Source of the DNA: an uncultured Allomuricauda sp. | GTDB lineage: Bacteria > Bacteroidota > Bacteroidia > Flavobacteriales > Flavobacteriaceae | Length of the DNA: 64,000 nt | NCBI RefSeq assembly: GCF_947499585.1 | Contig: NZ_CANMOO010000006.1 | Location: 1 to 64,000 of the forward strand | Reading direction: 5' to 3' | Shown here: positions 25,753-34,964 of the stretch, one piece after another | Layout: every line of letters starts with the position of its first letter | Numbering within the stretch: the stretch's first letter is position 1 | Notes under the pieces: generated by a model | Databases searched by the model: none | Told to the model about the DNA's origin: nothing | Seen by the model: the letters and a program-made list of their open reading frames with translations, nothing else | Translations under genes and position numbers: made by a program

Positions 25753-25760
25753 CAAAGTTA
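25753..25760 (-). promoter_or_regulatory. Putative -7 box (TAACTTTG) of the small membrane protein gene
   Basis: An exact TAnnTTTG match ends 15 bases before ATG 25737. The same octamer TAACTTTG precedes rsfS and the receiver gene at 59722. Confidence 0.45.
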
Positions 25761-25812
25761 CAAAATACCTGTCTAAAGGAACTGAAGTTTAAGGATACTT
25801 TAGAGGTAGTGT

Positions 25813-26571
25813 TTAATAAGTGATATTGGCCACTATATTTTGAACTGTAGGTGAGGTATTGCCTCCTTCTGGTTCAATGGTAATGTATCCTATTGCATTT
25901 TCTGCATATGGAAGCGCCAAGAGTTTATTTTTATCATCAAATTGTTTGATGACACCCAAATTGACCAACTCTCCATTTACTTCTGCCCACATTTGAAAAC
26001 ATTTGTTTTCAGGAAGATTGGGCACATTGCTAACATTGATATAGGAAAGTTTTTTTACTGGATTTATGTAAGCTACGGCCTTAAGCTCTTTAGCTTCCAT
26101 TTTACCTTTTACATTATATCTTTTAGTACCTGGGTTGTTAAGAACGATAAACTGGTTTCTAACATCTTCCAGTTGATTTTTCATGTTTTCCTCCAAAGAC
26201 TTCATTTGGTTGGTAACCAAAGTATTTTCTTCTTGAAGACTTTTGCTTTGATTCCAGAAAAAGTATGAAGAGCCAGCAAATATCATTATGGCCACACTGG
26301 CCGCAATTGCATAACGGAAGAATTTTTTACTTGCAACTTGCTCTTTTCTAGCACTGTGAAGAATAATCTCCTTAAGACCTTCAGGTGTTTTTCTAGCATA
26401 TGTCTTAGCAAAAGCTTCCAAGTTATCTTGAAGCTCATTGTAAGTTTCCCTTACTTCAGGATACATAGTGATGTACCTTTCTGCTTTAAGGTTTTCTTCT
26501 TTAGAAGTATCCCCTAAAAGATATTTTTCCAGTATATCGGAATCCAAGAATATTTTTACTTTTTCTTTCAT
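25813..26571 (-). CDS. Anti-sigma factor, RskA-type
   Basis: 252 residues. Residues 1-80 form the cytosolic sigma-binding part (ILEKYLLGDTSKEENLKAER), a transmembrane helix spans about 86-106 (FFRYAIAASVAIMIFAGSSY), and a coiled coil leads to a periplasmic RskA-like domain (CFQMWAEVNGELVNLGVIKQ, IGYITIEPEGG). It overlaps the upstream sigma gene by 4 bases, the classic sigma/anti-sigma pairing. It would hold the sigma factor at the membrane until a periplasmic signal frees it. Confidence 0.92.
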   Translation of the reverse strand: MKEKVKIFLDSDILEKYLLGDTSKEENLKAERYITMYPEVRETYNELQDNLEAFAKTYARKTPEGLKEIILHSARKEQVASKKFFRYAIAASVAIMIFAGSSYFFWNQSKSLQEENTLVTNQMKSLEENMKNQLEDVRNQFIVLNNPGTKRYNVKGKMEAKELKAVAYINPVKKLSYINVSNVPNLPENKCFQMWAEVNGELVNLGVIKQFDDKNKLLALPYAENAIGYITIEPEGGNTSPTVQNIVANITY

Positions 26572-27134
26572 GGTAATAAAATTATCAATAGAAGTATAGT
26601 CATTGTTGTACCGTAAATCTTACCAAGTTCCCTTAAACCAATTTTTAATCTTGATTTAACTGTTCCCAGTGGAATATCCAACTCTTCACTTGCTTCTTGC
26701 TGCGTCATTCCTTGAAAAAAAAGAGCTTCCAAAACGATTTGATATTTTGACTCTATTTTCTCCAAGTTATCTTGGACATCCATAAATTCTGGCCTTATGC
26801 CGTTTACTCCTAGATTATATACGTCTGAAACGTCTATTTGGACTTCTTTGTCTGATTTATTGTTAACACTTCTTAACTTATCTATCGCTGTGTTTCTTGT
26901 AATGCGAAACAGCCATGTGAAAAGTTTTGCTTTGGATGGATCGTAAGAATCTGCTTTTTTCCAGATTTTTATGAAACTTTCTTGAAGAACATCTTGTGCC
27001 AAATCCTCATCTCTAACAACTTTATAGGCCACACCAAAAAGAGTATCTCCATAGTTATCATATAAAAGTGATATTGCTTTATCATCTTTTTCAGCAAGTA
27101 ATGAAACAATATGTTTCTCGATTAGTGTACTCAT
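26568..27134 (-). CDS. ECF sigma factor (SigK-like) paired with the RskA-type anti-sigma factor
   Basis: 188 residues. Region 2: ISLLYDNYGDTLFGVAYKVV, DLAQDVLQESFIKIW, FTWLFRITRNTAID. Region 4: ALFFQGMTQQEASEELDIP and GTVKSRLKIGLREL. The C-terminus adds a short hydrophobic tail. It is the first gene of a two-gene operon with the anti-sigma factor. A perfect 8-bp inverted repeat lies 69 bases upstream of its start. Confidence 0.93.
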   Translation of the reverse strand: MSTLIEKHIVSLLAEKDDKAISLLYDNYGDTLFGVAYKVVRDEDLAQDVLQESFIKIWKKADSYDPSKAKLFTWLFRITRNTAIDKLRSVNNKSDKEVQIDVSDVYNLGVNGIRPEFMDVQDNLEKIESKYQIVLEALFFQGMTQQEASEELDIPLGTVKSRLKIGLRELGKIYGTTMTILLLIILLP

Positions 27135-27202
27135 TTATGGGTCGTTAGGGTAAAATTTTAGGGGGCTAAAATCTAAAATAACGTTTATATCGTATATACA
27201 AC

Positions 27203-27238
27203 AACGCTAAATTAGGAAAAGGATTATTTGTTAGCGTT
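27203..27238. promoter_or_regulatory. Inverted repeat upstream of the SigK-like gene
   Basis: AACGCTAA (27203-27210) and TTAGCGTT (27231-27238) are perfect 8-bp inverted repeats 20 bases apart, 69-104 bases upstream of the sigma-factor start. They could be a two-site operator or a hairpin in an untranslated RNA. No known regulator can be named. Confidence 0.4.
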
Positions 27239-27303
27239 TAAATGCAAGATAAAGAAAGAATACTTAGATAAGTACATACAATTTTGGTTAGTTTGGTTTG
27301 GTA

Positions 27304-27331
27304 TAACCCCTGTGATTGATTCAATGCGGGG
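27304..27331. terminator. Hairpin with T-rich tail just beyond the murB stop
   Basis: ATAACCCC and GGGGTTAT form an 8-bp stem whose loop itself holds ATTG/CAAT. The T-rich stretch is on the plus-strand side (to the right), the wrong side for murB, which reads leftwards. It could still end murB transcripts as a weak terminator, or end an unseen plus-strand RNA from 27135-27300. Confidence 0.5.
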
Positions 27332-27332
27332 G

Positions 27333-28349
27333 TTATTTTATTATATTAACTTCTGGGTGAATGCGAATTTTGAATTTACTATCCACTTCTTGATGAATTA
27401 ATTGCGCCAGTTCCAGTATTTCCCCACCAGTGGCATTCCCATAATTTACAAGCACCAAGGCCTGTTTTTCATGTACACCGGCATCTCCAAATCGCTTTCC
27501 TTTAAATCCACATTGTTCTATTAACCAACCCGCGGGAATCTTAAATTGATCCTTGTCCATGCTATAAGAGGGAATGTCAGGATGTATTTTTTTAAGCTTT
27601 TCTAAGTTTTTTCTGGAAATCACCGGATTCTTAAAGAAACTACCACTATTTCCAAGCTCTTTAGGGTCGGGTAATTTGCTTTGTCTTATTGCTATTACAG
27701 CGTTGGATACATCTTGTATAGTAGGGTAAACAATACCATTTTTCTTAAGTTCACCTTCAATGGCACCATAACCTGTGTTTAAATCATGATTTTTCTTGGT
27801 TAGTTTTAAACTTACTGATGTTATGATGTACTTATTTTTAGCATCATTCTTGAAAATAGAATCTCTATAACCAAATTCACAATCTTTTGCATCAAAGGCG
27901 ATTAAATTGCCGCTTTCTATTTCCATAGCGGAACAACTTACAAACACATCTTTGAGTTCCACACCATATGCGCCAATGTTCTGAATGGGTGCAGTTCCAG
28001 TATTTCCTGGGATAAGCGAAAGGTTTTCTAATCCACCATAACCATTGTCTAAACTCCAAAGTACCAGTTCATGCCAATTTTCTCCTGCCATGGCCTTAAC
28101 CACAACTTCCTCCTCATTTTCTTCAACAACCGTTATACCTTTTAAATTGATATGCATCACTAAGGCATCAATATCGTTGGTAAGCAACATATTGCTTCCG
28201 CCGCTTATGATAAACTTTTTTGGATACGCTTCAAGTTCAAGTACCTTTTGGAGCTGTGCAAGGCCATTTATTTCAATAAAAAAGCGAGCTTTTGCGTCAA
28301 TACCAAAGGTATTGTAGCTTTTTAACGATATGTTTTCTTGAATGTTCAC
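27333..28349 (-). CDS. murB: UDP-N-acetylenolpyruvoylglucosamine reductase
   Basis: 338 residues, the long (type I-like) form. FAD-binding pattern FIISGGSNMLLTNDIDALV, then PIQNIGAYGVEL, catalytic-site GNSGSFFKNPV with the active Ser, and AGWLIEQCGFKGKRFGDAGVH near the C-terminus. It reduces UDP-GlcNAc-enolpyruvate to UDP-MurNAc with NADPH in peptidoglycan synthesis. Its start overlaps the aminotransferase stop by 4 bases. Confidence 0.95.
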   Translation of the reverse strand: MNIQENISLKSYNTFGIDAKARFFIEINGLAQLQKVLELEAYPKKFIISGGSNMLLTNDIDALVMHINLKGITVVEENEEEVVVKAMAGENWHELVLWSLDNGYGGLENLSLIPGNTGTAPIQNIGAYGVELKDVFVSCSAMEIESGNLIAFDAKDCEFGYRDSIFKNDAKNKYIITSVSLKLTKKNHDLNTGYGAIEGELKKNGIVYPTIQDVSNAVIAIRQSKLPDPKELGNSGSFFKNPVISRKNLEKLKKIHPDIPSYSMDKDQFKIPAGWLIEQCGFKGKRFGDAGVHEKQALVLVNYGNATGGEILELAQLIHQEVDSKFKIRIHPEVNIIK

Positions 28350-29539
28350 TTGGTGTTATATGTTTTCAAGGCTTTTCCCAATATTTGAACAGCCTTAATA
28401 AGTTGTTCTTTTTCAAGAACATATGCAATTCTTATTTGATTTTCACCTAATCCCTCGGTGGCATAAAATCCCGCAGCTGGAGCGACCATCACAGTATTTC
28501 CGTCCGCTTCAAATTTTTCTAAAAGCCATTGGGCAAAATCATCAGAATTAGAAACAGGCAGTTCAACAACACAGTAGAACGCTCCTTGAGGTATTGCAAT
28601 CCTAACACCTTCTATTTTTTGTAGCTCGGAAACAAGAATATTTCTTCTTTCCACATATTCTTTAATAACCTCATCAAAATAGCTTTGCGGCGTTTCCAAA
28701 GCAGCTTCACTGGCAATTTGAGCAAATGTTGGTGGGGATAATCGTGCTTGGGCAAATTTCATTGCAGTTTGAATAACTTCCTTGTTTTTGGAAACCAAGC
28801 AGCCAATACGCGCCCCGCACATGCTATATCTTTTAGAAACAGAATCTACAATAATGGCATGCTCTTCAAGCCCTGATTCTTGTAAAATAGAGTAATGTTC
28901 ACGCCCTTCATAAGTGAATTCTCTATATACTTCATCTGCAACTAAGAATAAATTATGCTTTTTAACCAGATTTGCTAGTTGTTTAATTTCCTCCTTACTG
29001 TACAGATATCCGGTAGGGTTTCCCGGATTACAGATAAGGATTGCCTTTGTTTTTGGAGTTATTAATTTTTCAAAATCAGCTATTGGGGGTAGTGCAAAGT
29101 TACTCTCAATTGAAGATGCTATGGGCACCACATTTACTCCAGAAGCAGTTGCAAAGCCATTATAGTTGGCATAAAAAGGTTCAGGTATGATGATTTCGTC
29201 ATCACCATCCATAATTGTTCCCATTACAAAAGAAAGTGCCTCGGACCCTCCTGTGGTTACAATAATGTCCTTGGCCGAGACATTTATGTTTTTTTTGGAA
29301 TAATAATCGGCAATTTTTTCTCTATACTGCTCGGAACCTTCTGTCATGCTATACGCAAGAACTTCAATGGTATGGTTTCTTACGGCATCCAACGCTATTT
29401 TTGGGGTCTTAATGTCCGGTTGCCCAATATTTAAGTGAATTACATGGGTACCCCTTTTTTTTGCTTCCTCGGCATATGGAACCAATTTACGTATAGGGGA
29501 GGCTGGCATTTGTAGCCCTTTTTTAGATATACCTGGCAT
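28346..29539 (-). CDS. Class I/II PLP-dependent aminotransferase
   Basis: 397 residues. Substrate and PLP motifs in order: HLNIGQPDIKTPK, TTGGSEALSF, CNPGNPTGYLYS, ADEVYREFTYEG and the Schiff-base Lys in SVSKRYSMCGARIGCLVS. It belongs to the aspartate/aromatic aminotransferase group (AspC/AspB-like), and its acceptor range cannot be fixed from sequence. A kynurenine aminotransferase activity is conceivable given kynU and kmo elsewhere in the window, but nothing shows it. First gene of a two-gene operon with murB. Confidence 0.93.
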   Translation of the reverse strand: MPGISKKGLQMPASPIRKLVPYAEEAKKRGTHVIHLNIGQPDIKTPKIALDAVRNHTIEVLAYSMTEGSEQYREKIADYYSKKNINVSAKDIIVTTGGSEALSFVMGTIMDGDDEIIIPEPFYANYNGFATASGVNVVPIASSIESNFALPPIADFEKLITPKTKAILICNPGNPTGYLYSKEEIKQLANLVKKHNLFLVADEVYREFTYEGREHYSILQESGLEEHAIIVDSVSKRYSMCGARIGCLVSKNKEVIQTAMKFAQARLSPPTFAQIASEAALETPQSYFDEVIKEYVERRNILVSELQKIEGVRIAIPQGAFYCVVELPVSNSDDFAQWLLEKFEADGNTVMVAPAAGFYATEGLGENQIRIAYVLEKEQLIKAVQILGKALKTYNTK

Positions 29540-29688
29540 GCTTTAAATTTTAAGCAAAAATGGTAAAACCAACTCTTGGAAACAACACATTATTACATTA
29601 TTTGAGGGGTTATGGGAATGTTAAATTAAAGTTAGAGTCGGTTATTATTTTGTATATTGAATAACATAACCTTTTAGAAGTAAGCAAA

Positions 29689-31020
29689 TTGAAAAAAAAC
29701 CTACATCTTTTTACGCTTCTTTTTGTGTCACTTCCCTTTTTGATTTCGGCACAGGGCTTCAAGTTGCCCAAAAACCAAAAGTTTCAAAAAATCAATTTTG
29801 AACTGATTAACAACCTCATCATCATTCCTATCGAAATTAATGGTGAAGAACTCACTTTTGTATTAGACTCTGGAGTAAGCAAGCCTATTCTTTTTAACAT
29901 TTCAGATAGAGATTCGCTACAAATCAACAATGTTTCGGAGGTTACAATTAGAGGGCTAGGGGATGGTGAACCAATGAAAGCCTTGAGTTCCAAGGGAAAT
30001 GTGTTTAAACTGGGGAAGGTCAAGAACTACAACCAGGATTTATATGTGGTTTTGGACAAAGAAATTAATTTTTCGACATCTTTGGGGATACCGGTACATG
30101 GTATTCTGGGGTATGAACTGTTTAGGGATTTTAAAGTAGAGATCAACTATAATGCAAGGAACATTAAACTACATAATCCTGATTTGTACAGACATGACCC
30201 CCATAGTAAATCTCAGACCCTTAACCTATCTATAGAACGACGGAAAGCCTATGTTGAGGGTACAGTTTTAATGGAAGGTGCCGAAGACATTCCCGTTAAG
30301 CTATTAGTGGATACAGGAAGTAGTGATGCGTTATGGCTTTTTAGAGAGCCAGAAAAAGGATTAGAGATACCAGAGAAGCATTATGAGGACTATTTAGGAC
30401 GCGGATTAAGCGGAGATATTTTTGGTAAACGTACAAAGGTAAGTGGTATTAAAATTGGAGATTTTGAGTTAAAAGATGCAAAAGCGGCTTTTCCGTATCG
30501 AGAATCTTTTGGATTTATTAAAAACTTGGGAGATCGCAACGGAAGCGTGGGTGGAGAGATTTTAAAGCGGTTTAATATCATTTTTGATTACGCCAAGGGA
30601 CAGGTTACTTTTAAAAAGAATGGAAATTTTAGGGCCCCATTTCAATATAACATGGCCGGTATAGAATTACAGCATAATGGACTTAGGTATATAGCGGAGA
30701 GTATAGCTGGTTTTAATGGCGTGGTAAAAAGTGAAGAAGGCTCTTTTGGAAATGTTCAAATTCTTTTGGAAAACAAGACCAGACTTAGTTTAGTGCCAGA
30801 AATTATCGTTTCTGGTATTAGGGCTGGAAGCCCTGCAGCCGAGGCCGGATTGCAAGCGGGTGATGTAATACTGGCAGTTAATGGAAAAAAAATACACCGT
30901 TATAAACTGCAAGAAGTCCTAAAAATGTTGAATGACAAAGAAGGAAAACGCATACGTGTATTAATAGAGCGCTATAACAAAGATTTGCTGTTCTCATTTG
31001 TACTTAAAAAAGTATTCTAA
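29689..31020 (+). CDS. Secreted aspartyl protease-like protein with PDZ domain
   Basis: 443 residues from a TTG codon. No in-frame ATG precedes the signal peptide (KKNLHLFTLLFVSLPFLISA), so TTG is probably genuine. Two retropepsin-like lobes: FVLDSGVSKP (about residue 58, DSG) and LLVDTGSSDALWLF (about 206, DTG). A PDZ domain fills about 370-430 (GIRAGSPAAEAGLQAGDVIL). It resembles bacterial clan AA aspartic proteases with PDZ modules. Likely periplasmic; substrate unknown. A terminator shared with the convergent DUF1573 gene follows. Confidence 0.9.
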   Translation: MKKNLHLFTLLFVSLPFLISAQGFKLPKNQKFQKINFELINNLIIIPIEINGEELTFVLDSGVSKPILFNISDRDSLQINNVSEVTIRGLGDGEPMKALSSKGNVFKLGKVKNYNQDLYVVLDKEINFSTSLGIPVHGILGYELFRDFKVEINYNARNIKLHNPDLYRHDPHSKSQTLNLSIERRKAYVEGTVLMEGAEDIPVKLLVDTGSSDALWLFREPEKGLEIPEKHYEDYLGRGLSGDIFGKRTKVSGIKIGDFELKDAKAAFPYRESFGFIKNLGDRNGSVGGEILKRFNIIFDYAKGQVTFKKNGNFRAPFQYNMAGIELQHNGLRYIAESIAGFNGVVKSEEGSFGNVQILLENKTRLSLVPEIIVSGIRAGSPAAEAGLQAGDVILAVNGKKIHRYKLQEVLKMLNDKEGKRIRVLIERYNKDLLFSFVLKKVF

Positions 31021-31024
31021 ATAA

Positions 31025-31058
31025 AAAAGTCCCATGAATAAAAATTCATAGGACTTTT
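31025..31058. terminator. Bidirectional terminator between the aspartyl protease and DUF1573 genes
   Basis: AAAAGTCC and GGACTTTT form the base; ATGAAT/ATTCAT the upper stem, with one mismatch between. The A run on the left and T run on the right let it work for both converging genes. Confidence 0.85.
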
Positions 31059-31078
31059 AGTTTCAATATTATTTTCTT

Positions 31079-31468
31079 CTACTTGGCTCCTTCAGCCTTA
31101 ACGTTTCCTTTAATTTTAAGAACTTTAGTAGGAGTATCCGCGTTAGAGGTTACTGTAATTGCTTTTCTAATTGGACCAACTCTTTTGGTATCATATTTAA
31201 CCTGAATCTGGCCAGTTTTACCAGGTAAGATAGGCTCTTCTGGCTTTTTAGGAATAGTACATCCACAACTGGATTTAACATTACTGATTACCAACGGAAT
31301 ACTTCCGGTGTTGGTAAACTCGAAAACTCGAACTCCATCACTGCCTTTTGCAATTTCACCGTAATCGACGGTCTCACTTTTAAATTCAATTTTTGCTGTA
31401 GACTCTTGGGCAAAAACGCCTAAAGACAAAAGTCCAACGAACAACATGAGTACAGTTTTTTTCATCAT
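31079..31468 (-). CDS. DUF1573 domain secreted protein
   Basis: 129 residues from ATG 31468 (a second ATG follows at 31465). A longer frame from TTG 31519 is rejected because that codon falls in a good promoter. The signal peptide ends GVFAQ. One immunoglobulin-like DUF1573 domain: YGEIAKGSDGVRVFEFTNTG, then VKSSCGCTIPKKPEEPILPG with the characteristic SSCGC. Common and abundant in Bacteroidota periplasm; function unknown. Confidence 0.93.
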   Translation of the reverse strand: MMKKTVLMLFVGLLSLGVFAQESTAKIEFKSETVDYGEIAKGSDGVRVFEFTNTGSIPLVISNVKSSCGCTIPKKPEEPILPGKTGQIQVKYDTKRVGPIRKAITVTSNADTPTKVLKIKGNVKAEGAK

Positions 31469-31488
31469 TTCTAGTTTTGGGTGAACTT

Positions 31489-31521
31489 CAAATTTAAATG
31501 TTTTCACACCTGCATCCAAAA
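31489..31521 (-). promoter_or_regulatory. Bacteroidota-type promoter of the DUF1573 gene
   Basis: The minus strand reads TTTTG, 20 bases, then TAAATTTG: both boxes at the accepted spacing. The -7 box ends 20 bases before ATG 31468. Confidence 0.65.
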
Positions 31522-31524
31522 TTC

Positions 31525-31555
31525 TTTTGTTATGTAATAACGTTACTTATTTTTG
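31525..31555 (+). promoter_or_regulatory. Bacteroidota-type promoter of valS
   Basis: TTTTG (31525-31529), 18 bases, then TATTTTTG (31548-31555): a full -33/-7 match. It predicts a leader of roughly 105 bases before valS, which holds GGATTGG (31568) and CCAATCC (31627), able to pair over a distance. Confidence 0.65.
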
Positions 31556-31664
31556 TTTCGTATTTCGGGATTGGTTCTCAGCCGAAGAATAGCGTTAAAT
31601 TAACATTACGTCTCTCCTTCAAAAACCCAATCCGAGTACAAAAAGACAAAAACTATACCGAAAA

Positions 31665-34289
31665 ATGGAAATTCCATCAAAATACGACCCTAATAGGGTA
31701 GAAGAGCACTGGTACACCTACTGGATGAAGCATGATTTTTTTAGCTCAAAACCAGATGATAGGGAGCCTTATACAATTGTAATACCACCACCTAATGTTA
31801 CGGGAGTGTTGCACATGGGCCATATGCTCAACAATACTATTCAAGATGTGCTTATTAGAAGGGCAAGGCTTATGGGGAAGAATGCTTGTTGGGTTCCGGG
31901 GGCCGATCATGCGGCAATTGCCACTGAAGCAAAAGTGGTGGCTAAATTGAAGGAAGAAGGGATTGAAAAGTCAGATTTGACCCGGGAGGAATTTTTAAAG
32001 CATGTTTGGGATTGGACCCATGAGTACGGGGGAGTTATCTTTAAACAGTTGGAAAAACTGGGATGTTCCTTGGATTGGAAGCGTAAAAAATTCACTATGG
32101 ATGACGATATGTCAGCCTCGGTTATCAAAGTTTTTGTGGATTTATATGAAAAAGGTCTGATTTACAGGGGTTATCGGATGGTGAATTGGGATCCAGAAGC
32201 TAAAACCACTCTTTCTGATGAAGAAGTAATACATGAAGAACGTCAAGGCACCTTATATTACTTGGCTTATTCAATTGAAGGTTCCGATGAAAAAGTCACT
32301 ATCGCAACAACACGACCCGAGACTATTTTAGGTGATACCGCTATTTGTATTAACCCAAACGATGAAAGATATCGCCATTTAAGGGGAAAAAAAGCGATTG
32401 TTCCCATTTGTAATAGAGTTATTCCCATTATTGAGGATGAATATGTGGATATTGAATTTGGTACGGGTTGCTTAAAAGTGACCCCTGCTCATGATGAAAA
32501 TGATAAGAACTTAGGAGATAAGCATGGTCTGGAGGTTATAGATATCTTTAATGAAGACGCTACGCTTAATTCTTATGGCCTTCAGTATCAAGGGAAAGAC
32601 CGTTTTGTAGTGAGAAAGGAAATCTCAAAAGAGCTTGAAGAAAATGGTTTTTTGGTAAAAACCGAGCAACACATGAACAAAGTAGGTACTTCTGAGCGCA
32701 CAAAGGCGGTTATTGAGCCTCGACTGTCGGATCAATGGTTCCTTAAAATGGAAGGTTTGGCCAAGCCTGCTCTAGATGCAGTTCTAAAAAATGGTGATGT
32801 TAAGCTATACCCTAAAAAGTTTGAAAATACTTATCGTCATTGGATGGAAAACATAAGGGATTGGAATATTTCTCGCCAATTATGGTGGGGACAACAGATT
32901 CCAGCCTACTACTACGGAGATGGTAAAAACGATTTTGTGGTAGCAGAAAGTAAAGAAGAAGCACTTAAAAAAACAAAATCCAAGAATCCACAAATCCAAG
33001 CGTCAGATTTACGCCAAGATCCAGATGCCTTAGATACTTGGTTTTCTTCTTGGTTATGGCCTATAAGCGTTTTCGGTGGAATTTTGGACCCTGATAACGA
33101 AGAAATAAACTACTATTACCCAACAAGTGATTTGGTAACAGGACCAGATATTTTGTTCTTCTGGGTGGCAAGGATGATTGTTGCTGGTTATGAATATCAA
33201 GGAAAAAGACCTTTTGAGAATGTATACTTAACAGGTTTGGTGCGCGACAAGCAACGTAGAAAAATGTCCAAACAATTAGGGAATTCACCTGATGCCCTCA
33301 AACTCATGAAAGATTTTGGGGCTGATGGAGTTCGTGTAGGACTTTTGTTAAGCTCAGCAGCAGGAAATGACCTAATGTTTGATGAAGCTTTATGTCAGCA
33401 AGGAAAAAACTTCGCAAACAAGATTTGGAATGCCTTTAGATTGGTAAAAGGTTGGGAGGTTGCAGATTTACCTCAGCCTGAGGCTGCAAAAATTGGAATT
33501 GATTGGTATACTGCCAAGTTTAATCAAACTCTTGCTGAGATTGAAGACCATTTTTCTAAATATCGTATTTCAGATGCTTTAATGGCCATTTATAAACTGG
33601 TTTGGGATGATTTTTGTTCCTGGTTATTGGAGATTGTTAAGCCAGCCTATCAACAGCCTATTGATGAGACGACTTTAAATGCAGTGATTCACCTATTTGA
33701 AGAAAATCTAAAACTGTTACACCCGTTTATGCCCTTTTTAACAGAAGAAGTTTGGCAGCATATTGCGCAGAGAACACCGGAACAAGCACTGATTATTTCC
33801 AATTGGCCAAAAGTAGCCGAAGTAAATACTGATTTGATTTCTGATTTTGATTTTGCTGCTGAGGTAATTTCGGGTATACGCACAATTAGAAAGGAGAAAA
33901 ACATTGCTCAAAAAGAAGGGCTGGAACTTTCAATTTTAAATAGCGGAAAAATAAGTGCCCAGATGGATGCCATTATCACCAAATTGGGCAATATTACTCA
34001 TATAGAAACTGTGGATAAAGGATTAGATGGCGCTTTGAGTTTTAGAGTAAAAAACAATGAATACTTTATTCCTATTGGTGGAGCCATTGATATTGAGGCA
34101 GAAATCAAAAAGATTACAGAAGAGCTTAATTATACCAAGGGATTTTTGCAATCTGTCCAAAAGAAACTTAGTAACGAACGCTTTGTAAGCAATGCCCCTG
34201 AAAAAGTTGTGGCCATAGAAAAAAAGAAAGCTTCAGATGCAGAAGCCAAAATTGAGACATTGGAGAAAAGCTTGGCGAGTTTGGGGTAG
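31665..34289 (+). CDS. valS: Valyl-tRNA synthetase
   Basis: 874 residues, full length for the bacterial enzyme. Class I signatures HMGH (50-53) and KMSKQ (533-537). [20 protein letters not shown] and the zinc-free editing insert ([32 protein letters not shown]) are valine-type. The last 70 residues form the usual C-terminal coiled coil that grips the tRNA. It charges tRNA-Val and clears Thr-tRNA-Val. Stands alone behind its own promoter. Confidence 0.97.
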   Translation: MEIPSKYDPNRVEEHWYTYWMKHDFFSSKPDDREPYTIVIPPPNVTGVLHMGHMLNNTIQDVLIRRARLMGKNACWVPGADHAAIATEAKVVAKLKEEGIEKSDLTREEFLKHVWDWTHEYGGVIFKQLEKLGCSLDWKRKKFTMDDDMSASVIKVFVDLYEKGLIYRGYRMVNWDPEAKTTLSDEEVIHEERQGTLYYLAYSIEGSDEKVTIATTRPETILGDTAICINPNDERYRHLRGKKAIVPICNRVIPIIEDEYVDIEFGTGCLKVTPAHDENDKNLGDKHGLEVIDIFNEDATLNSYGLQYQGKDRFVVRKEISKELEENGFLVKTEQHMNKVGTSERTKAVIEPRLSDQWFLKMEGLAKPALDAVLKNGDVKLYPKKFENTYRHWMENIRDWNISRQLWWGQQIPAYYYGDGKNDFVVAESKEEALKKTKSKNPQIQASDLRQDPDALDTWFSSWLWPISVFGGILDPDNEEINYYYPTSDLVTGPDILFFWVARMIVAGYEYQGKRPFENVYLTGLVRDKQRRKMSKQLGNSPDALKLMKDFGADGVRVGLLLSSAAGNDLMFDEALCQQGKNFANKIWNAFRLVKGWEVADLPQPEAAKIGIDWYTAKFNQTLAEIEDHFSKYRISDALMAIYKLVWDDFCSWLLEIVKPAYQQPIDETTLNAVIHLFEENLKLLHPFMPFLTEEVWQHIAQRTPEQALIISNWPKVAEVNTDLISDFDFAAEVISGIRTIRKEKNIAQKEGLELSILNSGKISAQMDAIITKLGNITHIETVDKGLDGALSFRVKNNEYFIPIGGAIDIEAEIKKITEELNYTKGFLQSVQKKLSNERFVSNAPEKVVAIEKKKASDAEAKIETLEKSLASLG

Positions 34290-34466
34290 GGTTTTCAGAA
34301 TTTAGATAACATGAAATAAGCGGCAAAAATAATTCTTGGTTTACTTTGAGGTTATTTTGTTGCCTGAGCTTATCTAATCTCTTGGCTTTAAGCTGTGTGA
34401 GAATTAAATTAAAAATTACTGTAACAGTCGTGTTTTGAGATGTGTCTAAATCATAAAGCAATTATT

Positions 34467-34961
34467 ATGATTTACAAAAGATGCATTTACGCAGCATTAG
34501 TCATCTGCTTAGGTATGACCACTAATATGAATTCTCAAACACAAAAAGTTATGCAAACCAAAACAATTTCAGAAGACCAACAAGATGTTCTTAACGCAAT
34601 CGAGTCTATGACTCAATCCTTTAACAGTAAGGATATTGATGGCGTTATGTCTAGTTATCAAACCGGTGCTTTGGTGATTTTTGAACCAGAAACTAGGGTA
34701 ACCGATTTCAAAGTTTTAAAAGAAATGTTTTTGGGTGCTTTTTCGATCAATCCAAAATTTGAGTATCCCAAAGGTCACGAGGTTTTTATAAATGGTGATA
34801 CCGCAACCCATATTGCCCCATGGACTATGACCGGAACCGCACCAGATGGTACCATAATCAAACAAAGTGGACTTTCCATGGCAAATCTTAAAAAGCAGAA
34901 GAATGGTAAATGGTTGCTTACGTTTGATAATCCGCATGGAAGTTTTTTAATGAATAAGTAA
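34467..34961 (+). CDS. Secreted SnoaL/DUF4440-like protein
   Basis: 164 residues from ATG 34467. An in-frame ATG at 34440 would put nine charged and polar residues ahead of the signal peptide (YAALVICLGMTTNMNS) and is less likely. The body is a SnoaL-like alpha+beta barrel: AIESMTQSFNSKDIDGVMS, VTDFKVLKEMFLGAF, WTMTGTAPDGTIIKQSG and W-L-L-TFDNPHGS. Such folds bind small molecules or act as isomerases or dimer modules. Only 3 bases separate it from the sigma-factor gene, an unusual partner for an exported SnoaL protein. Confidence 0.85.
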   Translation: MIYKRCIYAALVICLGMTTNMNSQTQKVMQTKTISEDQQDVLNAIESMTQSFNSKDIDGVMSSYQTGALVIFEPETRVTDFKVLKEMFLGAFSINPKFEYPKGHEVFINGDTATHIAPWTMTGTAPDGTIIKQSGLSMANLKKQKNGKWLLTFDNPHGSFLMNK

Positions 34962-34964
34962 AAG

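Noticed and set aside
31469-31519. TTG start giving a longer DUF1573 protein
   Set aside because: The codon falls in the -33 box of a good promoter, and the extension would precede the signal peptide.
31560-31664. T-box riboswitch before valS
   Set aside because: No T-box sequence or specifier stem is seen, and T-boxes are not usual in Bacteroidota; only a possible long-range stem is present.
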